This document shows positions 20,701 through 35,700 of a stretch of DNA of 64,000 nucleotides, in pieces. The notes beneath the pieces are model-generated. The model saw nothing but the letters and a program-made list of their open reading frames with translations. It was not told the DNA's origin and searched no databases. Each line of letters starts with the position of its first letter. Positions within the stretch are counted from its first letter, which is position 1. Source of the DNA: Rhizaria sp. SCN 62-66 (Eukaryota > Rhizaria, unplaced); contig MEDY01000022.1 of assembly GCA_001724265.1 (NCBI GenBank), positions 1-64,000 of the forward strand, written 5' to 3'. The position numbers and the translations under genes are program-made.

Positions 20701-23700
20701 CAGTTCTAGTAGTAGTGGCGGCGATTCGGCGGCGGCGCAGTCGATGCAGCGCGCCGTCGTGGTCTTCATGCTTGGTGGCCCCGGCTCCGGCCGCCGCCAA
20801 ATTTGCGCGCGCCTCTCCCGCGACTTTTCCTTCCAGTGCATCATTGCGCACGATTTGTTGACCGCCGCCGCACGCAAGGGCCCGCCGGCGCAGCGCGAGC
20901 TGCTGGCGCGGTGCCTCGAGCGGGGCACGCCGCCACCCGCCGAGGTCACGGCGAGCCTGCTGCGCGCCGAGGTAGTTGCGCACCTGGGCGAGGGCCGGCG
21001 CTTCTTCCTCATCATCGGCACGCCGGCCTCGCAGGACGACCTCGATTGCTGGCAACAGGAGCTCTCGTCCTTCGCGGACGTGTCCCACGCGGTCTACCTC
21101 TCCTGCCCTGTGCACGTGCGCATTCGCCGCGAGCTGCACCGCCTGCGCGGCCGCGGTGAGCTGGCCGCCATCCAGCATCAGCAGCAGCAGCAGCGCGCGG
21201 CGGCCGCGGCGGCGCGGTCGGCGACGCTGTCCCCCGCCTCGCGCCATAGTAAGCAGGCCTCCTGGGCCCCCACGCCCACCAACGCTAACGCCGCTAACCA
21301 GAGCGGCGCGAGCTACAGCGGCGCCGAGCCCGGCCAGGGCGTTTTGACTAACACGGCCCCTGCGGGCGCGCTGTACGACGCCCACAGCCACAGCACCGGC
21401 GACGAGGACGGCGTCGTGGACGAGGAGGCCGCGCGCGCGCTGCACGCGCAGAACGCCTTCTTCACCGACTACACGCTGCCGATGATCGAGTCGGTGCTTG
21501 CGCACGAGCCTGGCGCGCTGCAGCCCGGCATGTTTGTCGGCACGGCGGCCCGTCTCCCGCCCGCCGCCTCCCACCGCGACGCCGCCACGGGCCGGCCGCT
21601 GGGTTTCGGGCTGGTCGAAGTGCCCACGCACCCGATCAGCGAGGAGGAGTCGTACGCCGCTGTGAAGGCCTCGTTCAAGCACCTCTTGGCGCTGTCGCAC
21701 GCGTACCGCGAGCAACACGAACTCTTCATGCAGCCGGAGCGCCCCGCCGTCGTGTTCCTCACCGGCCCGCCCGGCGCCGGCCGCGGCACCGTTGCCGCCG
21801 ACATCCTACGCCAGTTCGCGCTCACGCTCATCAGCGTCCGCGACCTGCTCGACGCGGCAGCCAACAGCACAGGCGCCGACGACCACTTGATCCAGTACCT
21901 CCAGTCCGCGAACAAGGAAGTGCCCGCTGATCTGGTGGTGAAGCAGCTGCTGCGCGCGATTGACCGCGCGGTTAAGACGGATAAGAAGCGATTTTTCCTC
22001 ATCACGGGTTTCCCGCGCCTCGCGGCGGACTGGGCTGCGTGGCGGCAGCTGGCAGAGCCATTGGTGGACGTGCGCGCCGTGGTGGCGCTGGCGTGCCCGC
22101 CCTCGGTCTGCGAGCAACGGCTCATCCAGAAGCACCTCCGCATCCACGCCTCGTTCGCACCCGAAGACGCCAGCGCGAGCGCTGCCAACGACGCGAGCGC
22201 GAGCGCGAATGGTGACTCGGCGAGTGCGGGCAGCAATGCTGGCAGCAGCACTGGCGGGATGACTCTGTCGGCGCTGCGCCAGGACATCGTGCAGTCGACC
22301 GCGCAGCTGCAGATGGCGATCCAGCCGATGATGACGCATTGCGCCGAGCTGGACACCGCCGCGCGCCTGCAGGCACAGGGCCAGCCGCAGTCGAAGCCGC
22401 AGGCAGTCGCCGCGGGCAGCAGTAGCACGACGGCGCTGGTGCCGTTTGCGGCGCCCCGCGCGCCCGCGTCTGCCGTCCCCGGCGCGGCCTCGCTGCCGGG
22501 CGCGCCACGCTGGCCCATCGTGCGCAGCCTCGACACGAACCGCTCCCCCGCCGAGGTCTGCGAGGACGCTGGCGCGCTGCTCGGCGACCTGTACCCGCTG
22601 CGGCACGAGGCGCTGCTCTCGCGCGCGCTCGCCCTCCGTGCTCCGCCGCTCAACCCGACGATCCTGCGCCGCATGGAGGAGATCCGCCTCCGCGAGGCCG
22701 CCGCCGCCGCTGCTGCCGCCGAGGCCGACGCCGCCGCGACGGCTGCGTCCGCCGCTGCCGCTGCCGCCGCTGCGTCGGCGTCCGGCGAGGCGTCCCCGGC
22801 CGCGCACCCGCAGTCTGCGGCCAACAGCGCGTCGCAGCCGTCGCCGCTGTCGGCACAGCTGACGCCGCTGTCGCCATCGTCGTCCGTGGTCGCCGACGCC
22901 GTGATTCTGGCCGCCGCGCCTGGCAGCGGCGCCGAGTTCGTGGCGCGCATCGCGAGCCAGCAGTACGACCTGCCGTGGGTGTGCGTCACGACGCTGGTGC
23001 AGCAGTTCGCCGAGTCCGACTACGTGCCCGAGGGCGGCGGCGCGCAGACGCTTACCTCCGCCGGCGCGGCGCCGTCCTCGGTCGCCGCCGCGGGCGCCGG
23101 CAACGACGTCGCCGCGGTCGCTGGGCTCAGCTCATTGCAGAACCAGACGCGCGAGGCCGTGCGTCTCGCGCTGCGCAACGGCTACGCGCCGGACCCGCTC
23201 ACGGTGCTCTCGCTGCTGCGCAGCCGCGTGCGCTACCTGGCCGAGCAGCGCGGCGCGCGCCGCGTCGTCATCACGGGGCTGCCGCTGTCCGTGGCGTCCG
23301 CGCTTGCGGCCGCCGCGCCCACGCTTGACAGCCTCGACGCTCTCGACCCCAACAGCAACGCTAGCGCGACCGCGAACAACAGCCACATCGCAAGCAAGAA
23401 CCCCAGCGATAAAAACGGCGACGGGAGCGAGCTGCCGCCCAGCGCAGTGGCGACGTGGTCGCTGTGGGAGCGCGAGCTCGGCATTGCGGGCGTGCGCCTG
23501 CGCGGCGTGATCGCGCTCGACGTGCCGCTGCCGACGCTGCGCCGCGCCATCGAGCACCGCGAGAACCTCGCCCGCGGCATCGGCGCGAACGGGCACGTGA
23601 ACAACGCGCGCGGTGGCGTCGTTGACGGCGCGGCCATTTCGCGCTCGCGCGACGTGGCTGAGGCCGTGCGCGCCGAGATCATGATGCTGCGCCGGTCGAT

Positions 23701-26700
23701 CCTGCCGCAGATCATCGCGCTGCCCGCCGCGCTGGCGTCGCAGCTGCCCGAGGCGTCGTCCAGCGCGGGCTTCCACTTCGCGCGCGTCGTCTCTGGCTCG
23801 CCCTGCGGCGCGGCGCAGCTGCACGGCGTGCTAGACGCGCTCCAGGACACCTTCCGCAGCGACATCGACGCCGACCCGGCGCTCTTCTACCGCACCGACG
23901 CGCCCGCGCTGCCGGCGCGCCCGGCGCCGCGGCAGACGGAGCTGGACGAGTCCCGCGGCCGCATTGGCTTGCTCACGGTCATTCCGCGCGAGGCATACCC
24001 GCCGCAGCCGCGCAACAGCACGGCCAACGCCGCGAACGGTGCGGCGAGCACCAAGAGCGCCTCGCGCGCGCTCACCGTCTCTGCCGCGCAACAACAGCAA
24101 CAGCAGGACGGCAGCGAAGGACCTGAGCTGTCTCCGCTGCACCTGCTCGCGGGCTCCGGCTCGTCCCTCGCGTCGTCGTCGCTGCTGCCGCTGGCGTTCC
24201 CGCACGACCCGTCCTCGGCGACGCCCTCGTCGCTGCTCTCGGCCGCGGACCGCGACGCCGGGCTGCCGCTCGTGCGCGTGCTGCTGCTCGCCGGCGGGCC
24301 GGGCTCGGGCCGCGGCACTCTCGGCCGCGCGCTGGAGAAGAGCTACGACATGCTCTACATCGACGTCGAGGAGCTGCTGCGCCAGAACTGCCTCAACGGC
24401 ACCTCGGCGCAGTCGGCCGTGATCGCCCCGCACCTCGCGTCAGGCGTGATTGTGCCCTCGGAGGTCGCTGCGCACGTCGCGCTCGCCGCCGTGCAGGCCG
24501 CGCGCCGGCAGCGTTTCTTCCACGTCGTCCTGCGCGGCTTCCCTGAAGAAGTCGCCGCTCTGCAGACGTGGGAGGTCACGCTCGCGCCCGTGTCGCGCAT
24601 CGTCGCCGTGCTCTACCTCGACGCCGACCCTGCCGTCCGCACGCAGCGCGCGCTCGCGCACTGGCGCGCAGTCTCGGGCCAGTACGACCCATCGGCCGCG
24701 GCGTCGCGCGCTGCGACGGGACTGCCGTCGGGCTTCGTGCCGCCGACCCCTGGCGACGCGCGCTGGCGCGGATATCCCTGCTCCGAGGCGGAGCTCATGA
24801 ACCGCATCGCGCAGTTCGACTCGCACACGCTGCCGCTGCTCGCCGAGCTCGCGCGCCGCGGGCTGGTCGTCAAGCTCGCCGCGGGCGCGCCGCCGGAGCG
24901 CGTGGCGGCCGACGCTGAGGCCGCGCTGCTGCGGCTTAACTGCCGCAAGTCGCTCGACGACGCCGTCCGCGCCGCCGGACTCGTGGCCCAGGACCTGCGC
25001 TCGCCGCTGCCCTTCCTCTGCGTCTTTGTCGTCGGCCCCCCAGGCGCCGGCAAGACGACGGTGGCGGCGCAGCTGGCCGCGCTGTACGGCGTCGAGCACG
25101 TACATGTGCCGACGGTGCTGCGGCGCGAGGCTGCGTCGCGCAGCCCGTTCGGCCGCGTCATCGCGCGCTGCGAGACCGAGGGCGCGCCCGTGCCCGCGCC
25201 GCTGCTCGTCGACGTCCTGCGCACGTACATCACCGACCGCCTGCTTGGCATGGGCGAGGACTACCGCGCCTTCGCCACGCAATACCTGCTCTCTCAGGGC
25301 AGCTCGGGTAACGAAGCGGCTGTTGCGCGCGCGCGCGAGGCCGCGCTGGTGCGGCTGACGTCGCCAGTGTTCCTGGTCGACGGCGCGCAGATGGAGGCCG
25401 CGACGTTCGACGCGCTGCAGCTCATGCTCGGCCGCTCGGGCTCCGATCCCGTCATGCTGCACGTCTCCGCAACCATGTCCAAGTGCGCCGACAATCTCAC
25501 CGCGCGCGCCCGCGTGCCGCCCGCCGCGGTCCGCGCCCGGCTGGCGTCCTTCTCGCTCACGGGCTTCACCGCGCTGTCCCGCGCGCTGGCCGCGGCGGCG
25601 TCGTCGTCCTGCGGTGGCGCCGTTGCGCACGCGCACATCCGCGACGACGACGACGCCGACGCCGCCGTGCTGCTGCGCGCGCGCCCGGCCTTCGAGTCGC
25701 TGCTGGCGCGCATGATGGTGATGCACCCGCGCTACATTGCCGCCGTCGTCGCGCACAACATGGCCCGCGCGCCCGGCGTGGACCTGGGCGCCGTGGCCAC
25801 CGCGGCCGCGTCACTGGCGCCGCTGGCGCTCGACGACCCCGCCGTGGCACGCGCGGCCGCCGCCTCCCCCGCTGCCGTGGCTGCGGGCGAGGAAACGGCG
25901 CGGTTGGCCACCGAGGCCGCCGTCATTATGCAGCGCCGCGCCGTCGTCGACGCCGAGCGGCACACGGTCGAGCAACAGATCCGCGACCTGGAGACGGCAA
26001 TCGCGCGCCTGCAGCCCGGCCAGAGCCTCTCGGCGCAGCACTTCCCGCCCGGTAGCGTCGGCGACGTCCCCAGCGCGGTCGCCAGCAACAAGGGCGCGCT
26101 CGTCCCCGGCACTGGTGGCGCCGGCTCGAGCGCGAACAGCTACAGTAGCGCGAGCGCGGGCAGTGCTGGCGACGCGGACTCGAGCGTGCCGACGCTGCGC
26201 TTCCTGCCGCTGTTCGTGGTCGGCGCGCCGTGCGCGGGCAAGTCGCACGCGTGCGCGGCCATCGCTCTGGCGACCCACGCCGTGCACCTCGACGTCCCGG
26301 CGCTGCTCGCGCTCGAGGCGCGCGACGCGTCCTCCGCACTGGGCGCCGTCGTGCGCGACTTCGTGCGCGCAGCGAGCCCCGTGCCGCCGGCCGCCGTGAC
26401 CGACATCCTGCTCGCGCACGTGCAGCGTTACGCGCAACACGGGCAGACCACGTTCCTCATCGAAGGCTTTCCGGCCTCGCTCGACGAGTGGAGCCATTGG
26501 TGCACTGCGCTTGGCCTCCCGCCCACACCCGCGCCCGCCGCCGTCGCACGCGCGCGCGCCACCAACGGCGCGTCCGCGGCTGCCGCGTTCGGTGACGCGT
26601 TCGGCGCCGGCGAGGTGCCGCCGTCGTCGCTCGCGGGCTACTTCATCTCGGTCGACGCGCCCTACAATGTCGCCGCGGAGCGCTTCGCGGCCCGGTACCG

Positions 26701-29700
26701 CGCAGAGATCTCGCAGCACGCGGCCGCGGCGCCCGCGTCGACGCGCCGCAGCAGCGGCAACGGCAGCATGGCGCTCGTGCCCGCCGGTGCCCACGGCCAC
26801 GGCCACGGCCACGGGCACATGGGCGACGAGGCCGCGGACGACCCGGTTCACTCTGTCGCCGCGCGTCTGGCTCCCGGCTCACAGTTTCCGCTCGTCCCGG
26901 CCTCAGGCTCGTCATCGGCCAACGCGGCCGCCGCGGCGTCCGTCTCCGCGGCCTCGCTCCGTGGCTTCGAGGACACTTACTGGGCTCGCACTGAGGTACG
27001 ATGACATCAAACACTGATTCTACATTTTTTCATGCCATGTCTTTAATTGCATCGTCTCCACCAATCCTCGCTCTTACATATTTTGTGTTTCTCATTTTGT
27101 TTCGCTAATCACTTCAGGCTTTGCAAGAGGTTCTCGCTGCGGCGCGCTTCCTCTGGGGTCAGTCCTCCGGCGTGCGCGCCCTCGTCCACAACGTCGACGC
27201 GCGCGGCTCGCCCATGTCGGTTCAGGCCGCGCTGCTCACGGTCATCACGCGCGTCCTCCACTCGCTCGACATCCCCCTCGGTATCGCTGCCGCGGCCAAC
27301 GGCAGCGCCAACGCTAGCAGCCGTGGCAACGTGGCGAACGCAGGCGCGTCGTCGACCGCGATGACTCCCACTGGCGGCGCTGGAGCGAGCGCTACTGGCC
27401 GTCCCCCGCGTCCTCTGCGCGCGCGCACGTCGTGGGTGTTCCCAATCTTCCTCCTGGGCGGCCCCGGCGCGGGTAAGATGACGCTCGCGGGCCGTCTCGC
27501 GCGCGACCTCGGGCTCACTCACATCAACACGCCCGCGCTGCTTGAGGCCGAGGCACGCGCGCGCTCGCGCTACTCGCCCAAGATCATCGAGTGCGCGCGC
27601 GTGGGCGCCCCCGTGCCCGGCGAGATCGCCGCCGCCGTGGTGTGCCGCGCCGTCGCGCAGGCCGTCGAGGCCGGCAACAACGTCTTTGTCGTCAACGGCT
27701 TCCCGCAGTGCACCGACTCGTGGACCGCGTGGACGCAGTGGCTCGGCGGCTATCCCTCGCATGCCGCCACTATTGTGCTCGATTGTCCCAAGGACACCCG
27801 GCTGCGGCGCCTGATCCGCCAGGAGGAGCAGCACCAGGCGGCGTCTAAGCAGCGCCTGGGCCGGCCCGTGTCGATGCCCGAGTCTTCGCACCTGTCCACG
27901 CGCCTCGGCTTTGGCCGCGAGGCCGGATTGGCCTTTACACGCGGCGCGTCGATGGGCATCGAGAAGGCCGGCTGGGTGTACGACACGATCACGCAGCACG
28001 CCGAGCTGGCGCTGCTCCACGCACCCACCGCGGGGCCCGCGCTCGTGGTCAACGCGCTCGAGGCGCCCGACGCCGTCGCCGCCAAGACCACGCTGTGGGT
28101 TGCCGCGCTCATGTGTCGCCTCCAGGTCGCTCTGAAGCCCGCTCTCGCGTTCGCCGAGGCGCTCGAGGACGACGCTGCGGCTGGCACTGGCGTCGTCGGC
28201 GCGCTCACGGGCGCTGCGGGCGCTGGCGGCGCTGCGAGCACGCTCGCGGGCGCGATCGCGGCCAGCAGCAGCGCGCTACGCGTGGATCCCGGCGTGCTGA
28301 TGGGCGCCATCGCGACCCTTGCGGGCGGCGCCGGTGCCGTGCTGCGCCCGCAGCTGAGCCCGCTGGGCCCCACGCGCGCCCCGCTGCCCGCGGCCGTGCT
28401 GTCGGCATCGACCTTCGCGCCGCTGATGCTGTCGTCTGCGGTCTCGCTGCAGTCGTCCTCGGCCATGGGCTCCACAGCCTCTGTCCTCGCGCGGCTGACG
28501 TTCAACCCGCAGTCGCAGCCCGCGACCGCGGTGGCAGCGTCGCTCGCGGCGCCTCTGATCGCCGCGGCCGCGACCAACCCCGCCGCGGCGGCCGTGCTCG
28601 CGCGCACTTTCCCGCTGCTGCTATCATCCATCGCGGCCGCCACGGGCGGCAGCAGCAGCATGCTGTCCGCCGCCGCCGCCGCCTCGGCCGCTGGTGCTCG
28701 CAAGACCTCCGCTTTGACCTCTGCGTCCTCCGCTGTCGGTGCTAGCGCTGTCACACAGAGTTCCGCCGCCGCCGCTGCCGCTGCCGCCGCCGCCGCAGCC
28801 TCCGCGGCCGCCGCGGCCGACCCGTTCTACCTGGCCGCGGGCACGCTCTCCGCGTTCGTGCCCGCGGTGCTGGGCGCGGGCCCCACGCACGCCATCACGC
28901 CGCGCGGGCTGCACATCGTCCACATCCTCGGCGCGCCCGGCTCCGGCACCACAGAGCTCGCGCGCGCGGTCTGCGGCCGCTACGCCATGGGCTACGTCGA
29001 CACCGACGCACTGCTTGACGAGCTCTGGGCCAAGGACGCCGAGCGCGCCGCCGCCGCGAAGCTCGGCCTCCGCGGCAACAACGGCAACAGCGACGCTGCT
29101 GAGGGCAGCGAGCCGGCCTTCCCGGCGGGGGCCGCGCTGCACGGCGTTATCGGCGGCGCCTTCCCGGACGTATTGGCCGCTCGCGTGTGGGCGCTCGTGT
29201 GCGCGCTGCACCGCGAGGGCCACTCGGCCGTGCTGGTGCCGGGCTTCCCCGCCTCGCAGACGCAGCTGCTGCGGTGGACGGCGCTCACGGCGGGCCGCGC
29301 CACGCTCGCGGGCGCCGTGTTGCTCGACGTGCCCGCGCAGGCGTGCTCCGACGCGCTGCTCGCGCGCGGCATGGCGCCCACGCGCGCGCTCGCGATGCTG
29401 ACAGACTACAACACCAATACGCTCCCCGTGCTGCAAGACCTGGCCTCGGGCGCTGTCTCCGCGGCCACTTTTGCCCCCGGGAGCGCGCGCGCCGCCGCGG
29501 CCGCCGCCGCTGCCGCCGCCGCCGCGGTCGCTGCAGACGTCTCACATGCCATCGCCGACGTCGCCGCGATCCTCGGTGCACCCGCCGCGGCGTCGGCCGC
29601 CTCGGCCGCCGGCCTTGCGTCGGCCGTGATGCCCGTCACGGCCTCGGCGTTGTCGCCCACGGCCTTCATGCTCCCGCTCTCGCTGCCCGTTTCGGCCGCG

Positions 29701-32700
29701 ACGGCGCCCGCGCAGGCCGTGTCGGCGCTGGCGCCCGCGCTGGCGGCCTACAGCGACCTGGCTGTGCTGCCGACGCCGCCCGCGGGCGTGGAACTCGTGT
29801 ACCCCGACTCCGCGTCGGCCGCGCTTGTCGTCGCCGCCCCAGTCAAGGAGCCGCTCGTCGTGCTCGTCGTCGGCGGGCCCGGCGCGGGCAAGCGCGCCGC
29901 AGTGTCAGCGCTCATCCGCAGCGACGCTGAGCTCTCCGCCGCCGGCGCGTCCCCCGCCAGCGCGGTCCTCGGCGGTCCCAACGGCGGCGCGGGCCCGCGG
30001 TTCGTGGCGGTGTTTGCGGCGTCGCTCGTCTCCCTGGAGGCGAGCAAGGACACGGACACGGGCGCGGTGGTGCGCCACTGCCTTGAGCAGGACGCGCCCG
30101 TGCCGCCGCGCATCGTCGCCTCAGTCGTGCGCCGCTTTATTTGGGAGCAGCACGCGCTGCTCACCACCTCGCCCGACGCTGTTGCGCTCGCCGCCGCCGC
30201 CGCGCCCGCGCTCGCGGCCTCCGGCGCTGACGCCGACGACGCGACGTCGCCCGACGCCATTGCGCGCGCGCTGCCGCCGACCGTGTTCCTCGTCGTCGGC
30301 TTCCCCTCAGACCCGGCCGCGCTGGCGCAGTGGCTGGCCTCGGTGCGCGACGTCCCGCCCTCGGTCTGCGCCGGCTCATCTGCCTCGTCCGTGTCCGCCT
30401 CGGCCGCGGCTCCCGCGTTCGCCGTGTGGGTTGAGAGCCCGGACCGCGCGCGCATGCGCCGGCTGCTGCAGCGCGGCGAGTCGGAGCGCTCCATCCTCGC
30501 GCGCTGCGAGCGCTGGGCGCTCTCCCGCGGGCCGCTGCTCGAGGCCCTCCGCAGCCTCGGCGGCGCCGTCGCCGTCGTTGACGCCGCGCGCATCGCGCGC
30601 TCGGTGCTGCGCCGCGCGGGCGCCGCCCCCGACGCGCGCGCGGGCGAGGTGGTGACGCCCGAGCAGTTGGTGCCACACCTGCGCACCGCCGTCCAGGGCC
30701 TTGTCGTCGCCGCCACCGCGCAGCGCAGGCTCTCGACCGCGCTCGCCCGCTCCGCCGCGCTGCTTGCGCACCATGCCGCCGCCGGCAACTCCAAGAACAA
30801 TTCCATCGCGCGCTCGCGTGCGCCGCTGCCCGCGCTGCCCGCCCCTGCCGGCGTGGCCGCTGCGCCGGCACAGTCGCAGGCGCAGTGGCAGATGCTGGTG
30901 CTGCTGACGCCGCACCAGGCCGTCGCGGACGCGGTGGCGTTGCGCGTGTGCGCAGGCTACAAGGCGGCGTACCTCTCGCGCTTCGCCGTGCTCTCCAGCG
31001 TCGGCTCGCCGCTCGCGCTCGCGTCCCCCGCGCGCCCCTCTGCGGACCCGCACGGCGACGCCACGGCCGTCGCGTCGCTCTTCCTGCGCTCGATGCAGGA
31101 GCGCGCGCAGGACGGCGGCGTCACGCACTTCGTCGCGCACGGCTTCCCTGCCAACGCCGAGGAGCTCGCCGCGCTGACCCGCGCCGCCGGCGCGCGTGTT
31201 GCCATCGTCGCCGTCGAGATCATCGACAGCGAGAGCGCCGCCGCCGCGGCTGCCGCCGACGAGGCCGCGCTGCGCTCGCCCACCACGGCGGCCGCGGCCG
31301 CTGCGAACAAGCGCGGCAGCGGCGGCAACTTCTCTACGGCCTCGCCCCGCGTCCCGAATACCGCCACCGCGAGCGCTGCGAACGCCGCGCCGCTGCCCGA
31401 CGTTGCCGGCACCGCCGCCGCCGCCGCGCGCGCACTGGCCGCGGACGGCTCCGTGCGCTTTTTCGCGCTGTCTGCACCGCGCTCGTCACCGCGCCCCTTC
31501 GCGCCCGCCGTCGCGCCCCCGAGCTCCGCCACCGCCGCCCAGTCGCACTCGCTGAGCGGGGCCAGCGAGCGCGACCAGGCTGACATGCAGCAGGCGCTGC
31601 TCGCGCCCGTGAACCCGCTGCCCGTGGCGCGCTGGGCGTTGGCGCTGGACGAGATCTTCGCCGAGATGCGCCGCGTGGTGCAGTTGCCGTACCTCTGGGC
31701 CGCGGCCTCGGTCGAGCCCGCCTCGTCCTCGGCTGTCGTCGCCCAGTCCGCGCTGCAGAACATCGGCGCCGTCATCGCCTACAGCAACAACGCCAACAAC
31801 AACGTCACTGCGAGCGCTGTGGTCGCGGCTGTGGACGCGTCAGTGATGCTGCTGTTTGCGCTGGGCGACCCGTCGCTGTCGGCGATGTCGCACGAGCTCA
31901 CGCGGCTCCGCGTGCAGCTGGGCTTTACGCTGCTCGACCCCACGCCCGTGCGCCTTGTGCTGCGCGTGCTCTACACGCTGCGCCGCATCCTCCGCGCGCG
32001 CAACCAGCGCCTCGTCGCAGTCTCGGGTGCCCTCGCCGCTGGCCTCGCAAAAGGCCGCCGCGGCTCCACCACGCTCGCCACCGCGACTGCCGCCACTGCG
32101 GCGACGACCAACACCAACGGCGTCTCCGCTGCGCCCACGCCCGCTGCCGCTGCAGCAGTGGCCGCATCCGAGCTGTGCCCGGCGCTGGCCGCCGCCGCGG
32201 TGGCCGACGCGCTCTCGGCCAGCAGCGCGCTGACCGCCGGCGCCGGCGCGCTGTCGTGGGCCGCCACGGCGCGCTTCCTGCTCACCATCTCCGGACTGGG
32301 CCACCTGCACGACGTGCGCGACGCGCTCATTACCGCCGAGACCGAGGCCGCCGTGCACCACAGCAACAGCGCCGCGGCGGCCAACGCGGTGACTGCGGGT
32401 GCCGGCGACAGCGACGCCGCCGCAGAGGCCGCCGCGCTCGTCGCGTGGCTGCACTGGGAGCTCCAGTCCGTCGCCGCTGCCGCCGCGCCCATGGTCACCA
32501 CCACCGCGGCCAACGGCAAGCACCGCGCTGCGGCAGTGAGCGTCACATCCCGCGGCGCGCACGTCGCGGTCACGGGCTTCCCCGCTTCGCTGGCCGAGTG
32601 GACCGCCCTCGCGCGCTCGCCGCTCGCGCCCACACCCGCGGCGCCTGCGTTCGCGCTCGCCTTCGCGGGCTCGCAAGCGTTGCTGCAGGCGCAGGCCGTC

Positions 32701-35700
32701 GACAAGGGCATCCTCGCGCTCCCGGCCTCCGCGCTCGCCTCAGCGTCGTCCTTCACGGCGGCTGCGGCCCCCGTGGCGTCCCCCGCGGCCGCCGCGCTGG
32801 CGCCCGCCGCCACTGAGTCCGCGGCCTTCGCGGGGGCCTGGGCGCCGCACGCCTCCCCCGCGGGCGCCGAGGCCGCCGACGCACAGAAGCGTCTGGTGAC
32901 TGCGTTACCGGCGTTGTGCACGCTCACGGTCGACCAGGCGGTGTGCCGCACGCCGGTGCAGGTGGCCACCGCGGTCGACTCATGGCTGCACCAGCTCGAG
33001 GCCGCCAGCGCCGCCGGGCTGCTCACCGTCACCGCGCCCAGCGGCGCGGCGGTCAACAACGATCGCAGCAACGAGAGCGAGATCGAGAGCAAGGATGCCT
33101 CGCTGTCGCGTCAGAACAGCGGCGCCTACGGCAGCAGCGGCGACGAAGGCAACGTGTTGATCCACGTCGGCCACGCCACGCTCGCGCTCGCGCCCGAGGA
33201 CGTCGCCACAGGCTCGCTGCTGCAGACGCTGTCCCGCGCCAAGTCCAGATCGGGCTCCCGCCGTGCGCTCACCACCGCGGCAGCGTCCGACAGCGCTGCC
33301 GCGGCGCTCACCGCGGTCGGCGGCGCGCGCGGCGAGAGCCTCAGTCTGCTGAGCTTCCGCTTGGGCTACACCGCGCTGCCGCCCGTCTCGGCCGCGGCGC
33401 CGCGCGCGTGGCTGCTCTCGGCGTGGCGGCCACAGGCGATGCCGATCGCGCGCGCGGTGTTCCTCGTCGCGCCACCAGGGTTCCCGCTCTTCCCGCTGTG
33501 CAACCATCTGACGACGGCCTACGACTTCAAGTGGCTCGACCTGCCCTCGCTTGTCGAGCGCGCCGTCGCCGAGGCCCCCGCGTCGCCCGTTGCCGGTATT
33601 GTGCGCCGCACCGTGGTGAAGCATGGCATGCTGCTCACGGACATGGCCAGCGGCGCCGCCGGGTCCGCCGCGTCAGCCGCGCGCGCCTACTCGGCCTCGG
33701 TCGCCGCTGGGTCCACCGTGGTGCCCGTCTCGGCCACGGCTATTGCGGCCGTCATCTCGAAGCTGCCGCCCGCGCTGCTCGTGCACGTGCTCCAGGACGC
33801 GATGCAGCGCGAGATCGCGCTCCCGCTCGCCGCCGCGGAAGACACCAACATGTCCACCGTCGCCGCGCACAGTCACCGCAACGCCAACGGCGGTGTGATG
33901 ACGGCGACGTCCGCGGCCGGCCTTAAGTCCGCACGCGCGCTGTCTGCGGGCCGCGCGTCGTTTATCGTCTCCGGCTTCCCCGCCGACAGCGACGCGTGGA
34001 CCGTCTGGCGCGCCTCTGCCGCCGCGCGCGCGTGTCCGCAGTCGCTGCTGGTGCTGCTGGACCAGGACCCGCTGGTGGCGGCGCTGTCGCCGAGCCCCGC
34101 CGCGCTGCAGGCCGCCCGCGAGGTGGCCGAGCGCGCCGCGCAGGAAGAGCGCGAGCGTCGTATGACCGACGCCATCGACCTCCAGCGGCGCTGCCGCGCG
34201 CGCGCGACGGCCGCCGTGGCGCCCGCGCTGGAGCGCGCCGCCGCCGTGGCGTGGCTGCGCGACACGGCTGCCGCCGAGCGCGCGCGCGCCGCCGCGCTGC
34301 GCACCGCGGCCGACGCCGTCGTTGCGGCCGCCGCGGAGGAGGCTGCGCGGCTGGCGCCCGGCGAGACGCAGGAGCGCGGCGAGCGCATGGCGCGCATCGC
34401 GGCCGCGCAGGACACGCGGCTGTGCACGTTTGCGCTCTCCTGCACCTTCCTGCCCGCCATCCTTGCCGAGGCCGACTACAACAGCGGCAACGGCCAGGGC
34501 AGCGCTGGCGGTGACGGCAGCGGTGGCAACGCCGTGCTGCGCCTGCACCGGCGGGTGTCCGGCGCGGCGGCCGCGGGCGTGAGCGCGCCCCTGCAGCAGT
34601 CCTCGGCCGTGGCGCCCGGCCGACACGCCGAGTTCGCGGCGCACATCGTGCTGCGGCTGCCGATGGCGCTGCCACGGTCCGCGCTCTCGGCTGCACAGGA
34701 GCAGGCTAAGCTCCAGCAGCAGCAGCAGCAGCAACAGCAGTTGCAGCAGGTTGACGCTGACGGCGAGCTGATTGAGCACGTCTCCGGCAACACCGGCAAC
34801 GCGAACGCCGTCGTGCCCGAGGCCGAGGACGACTCGGCAGCCATCCGCGCCGCCGCCAATGCATACCTCAGCCGCGAGCTCGCCACCCAGTACGTCTTCA
34901 CAATCTCTCGCCCCAGCTCGAGCAATGGCAGCGGCGACGGCGGCGCGTTTTCGCTTGACGACGTCGTCGCCGTGGCCGAGGTTACCGCGGCCGAGCTCGT
35001 CGCCGCCGCCCGCTCCGGCTCTCTTGTGGCCCGCCTGACGCCCGCGGCGGGCGTCGCGCTGTCGCGCTCGGCGCAGCTCGTCGTGCGCACCGTCTCCGTC
35101 GCGCCTACGCCCTTCGACGCCGCGGCGGCCGAGCCCGAGTCGGCGCTGCTCTCCGCCGCCGCCGCGGCCGCCGCCGAGGCCCACCGCGCCGAGGCCGCCC
35201 GGTGCGACGCGCGAGCACAGGAGACCGACGCGGAGCTCGCGCTGGTGCTGTCCGGCCGCGCCCCCGCGCCCGAGGTGCCGCCCGCGGCCGCCGCGACGTC
35301 GCCGGCCGCCGCGCTGGCGCTGGACGCCGTGGCCGCGGTGCGCCGCCGCGCCGCCGACGCCGCGGCGGCCATGGCGACGGCGGATGCTGGCGTGCGCGCG
35401 CTCGAGGCCGAGGCCGAGGCCGCCGCGGCGGGCCCCGCGACGCCGGCGCCGCTGGTGCGCGACAAGGTTCTCGCGCAGCTGTCGCCGCAGGACCGCGCGC
35501 AAGTGCTGGTGTTCGAGGAGGCGACGCTGCCGCTGTGCCGCTCGCTCGCCGCCGAGGACCAGTGCGCGGTCGTGCCCGTGGCGGCCGACGCCGAGCGCGA
35601 AACGGTGTACGAGCACCTCGTCGCCGCCATGCACCAGCGGCTGCCGGACATCGAGGTGCTGTCGATGGCCGAGAAGGAGGCGCTGCCCGCCGCGCTCGAC

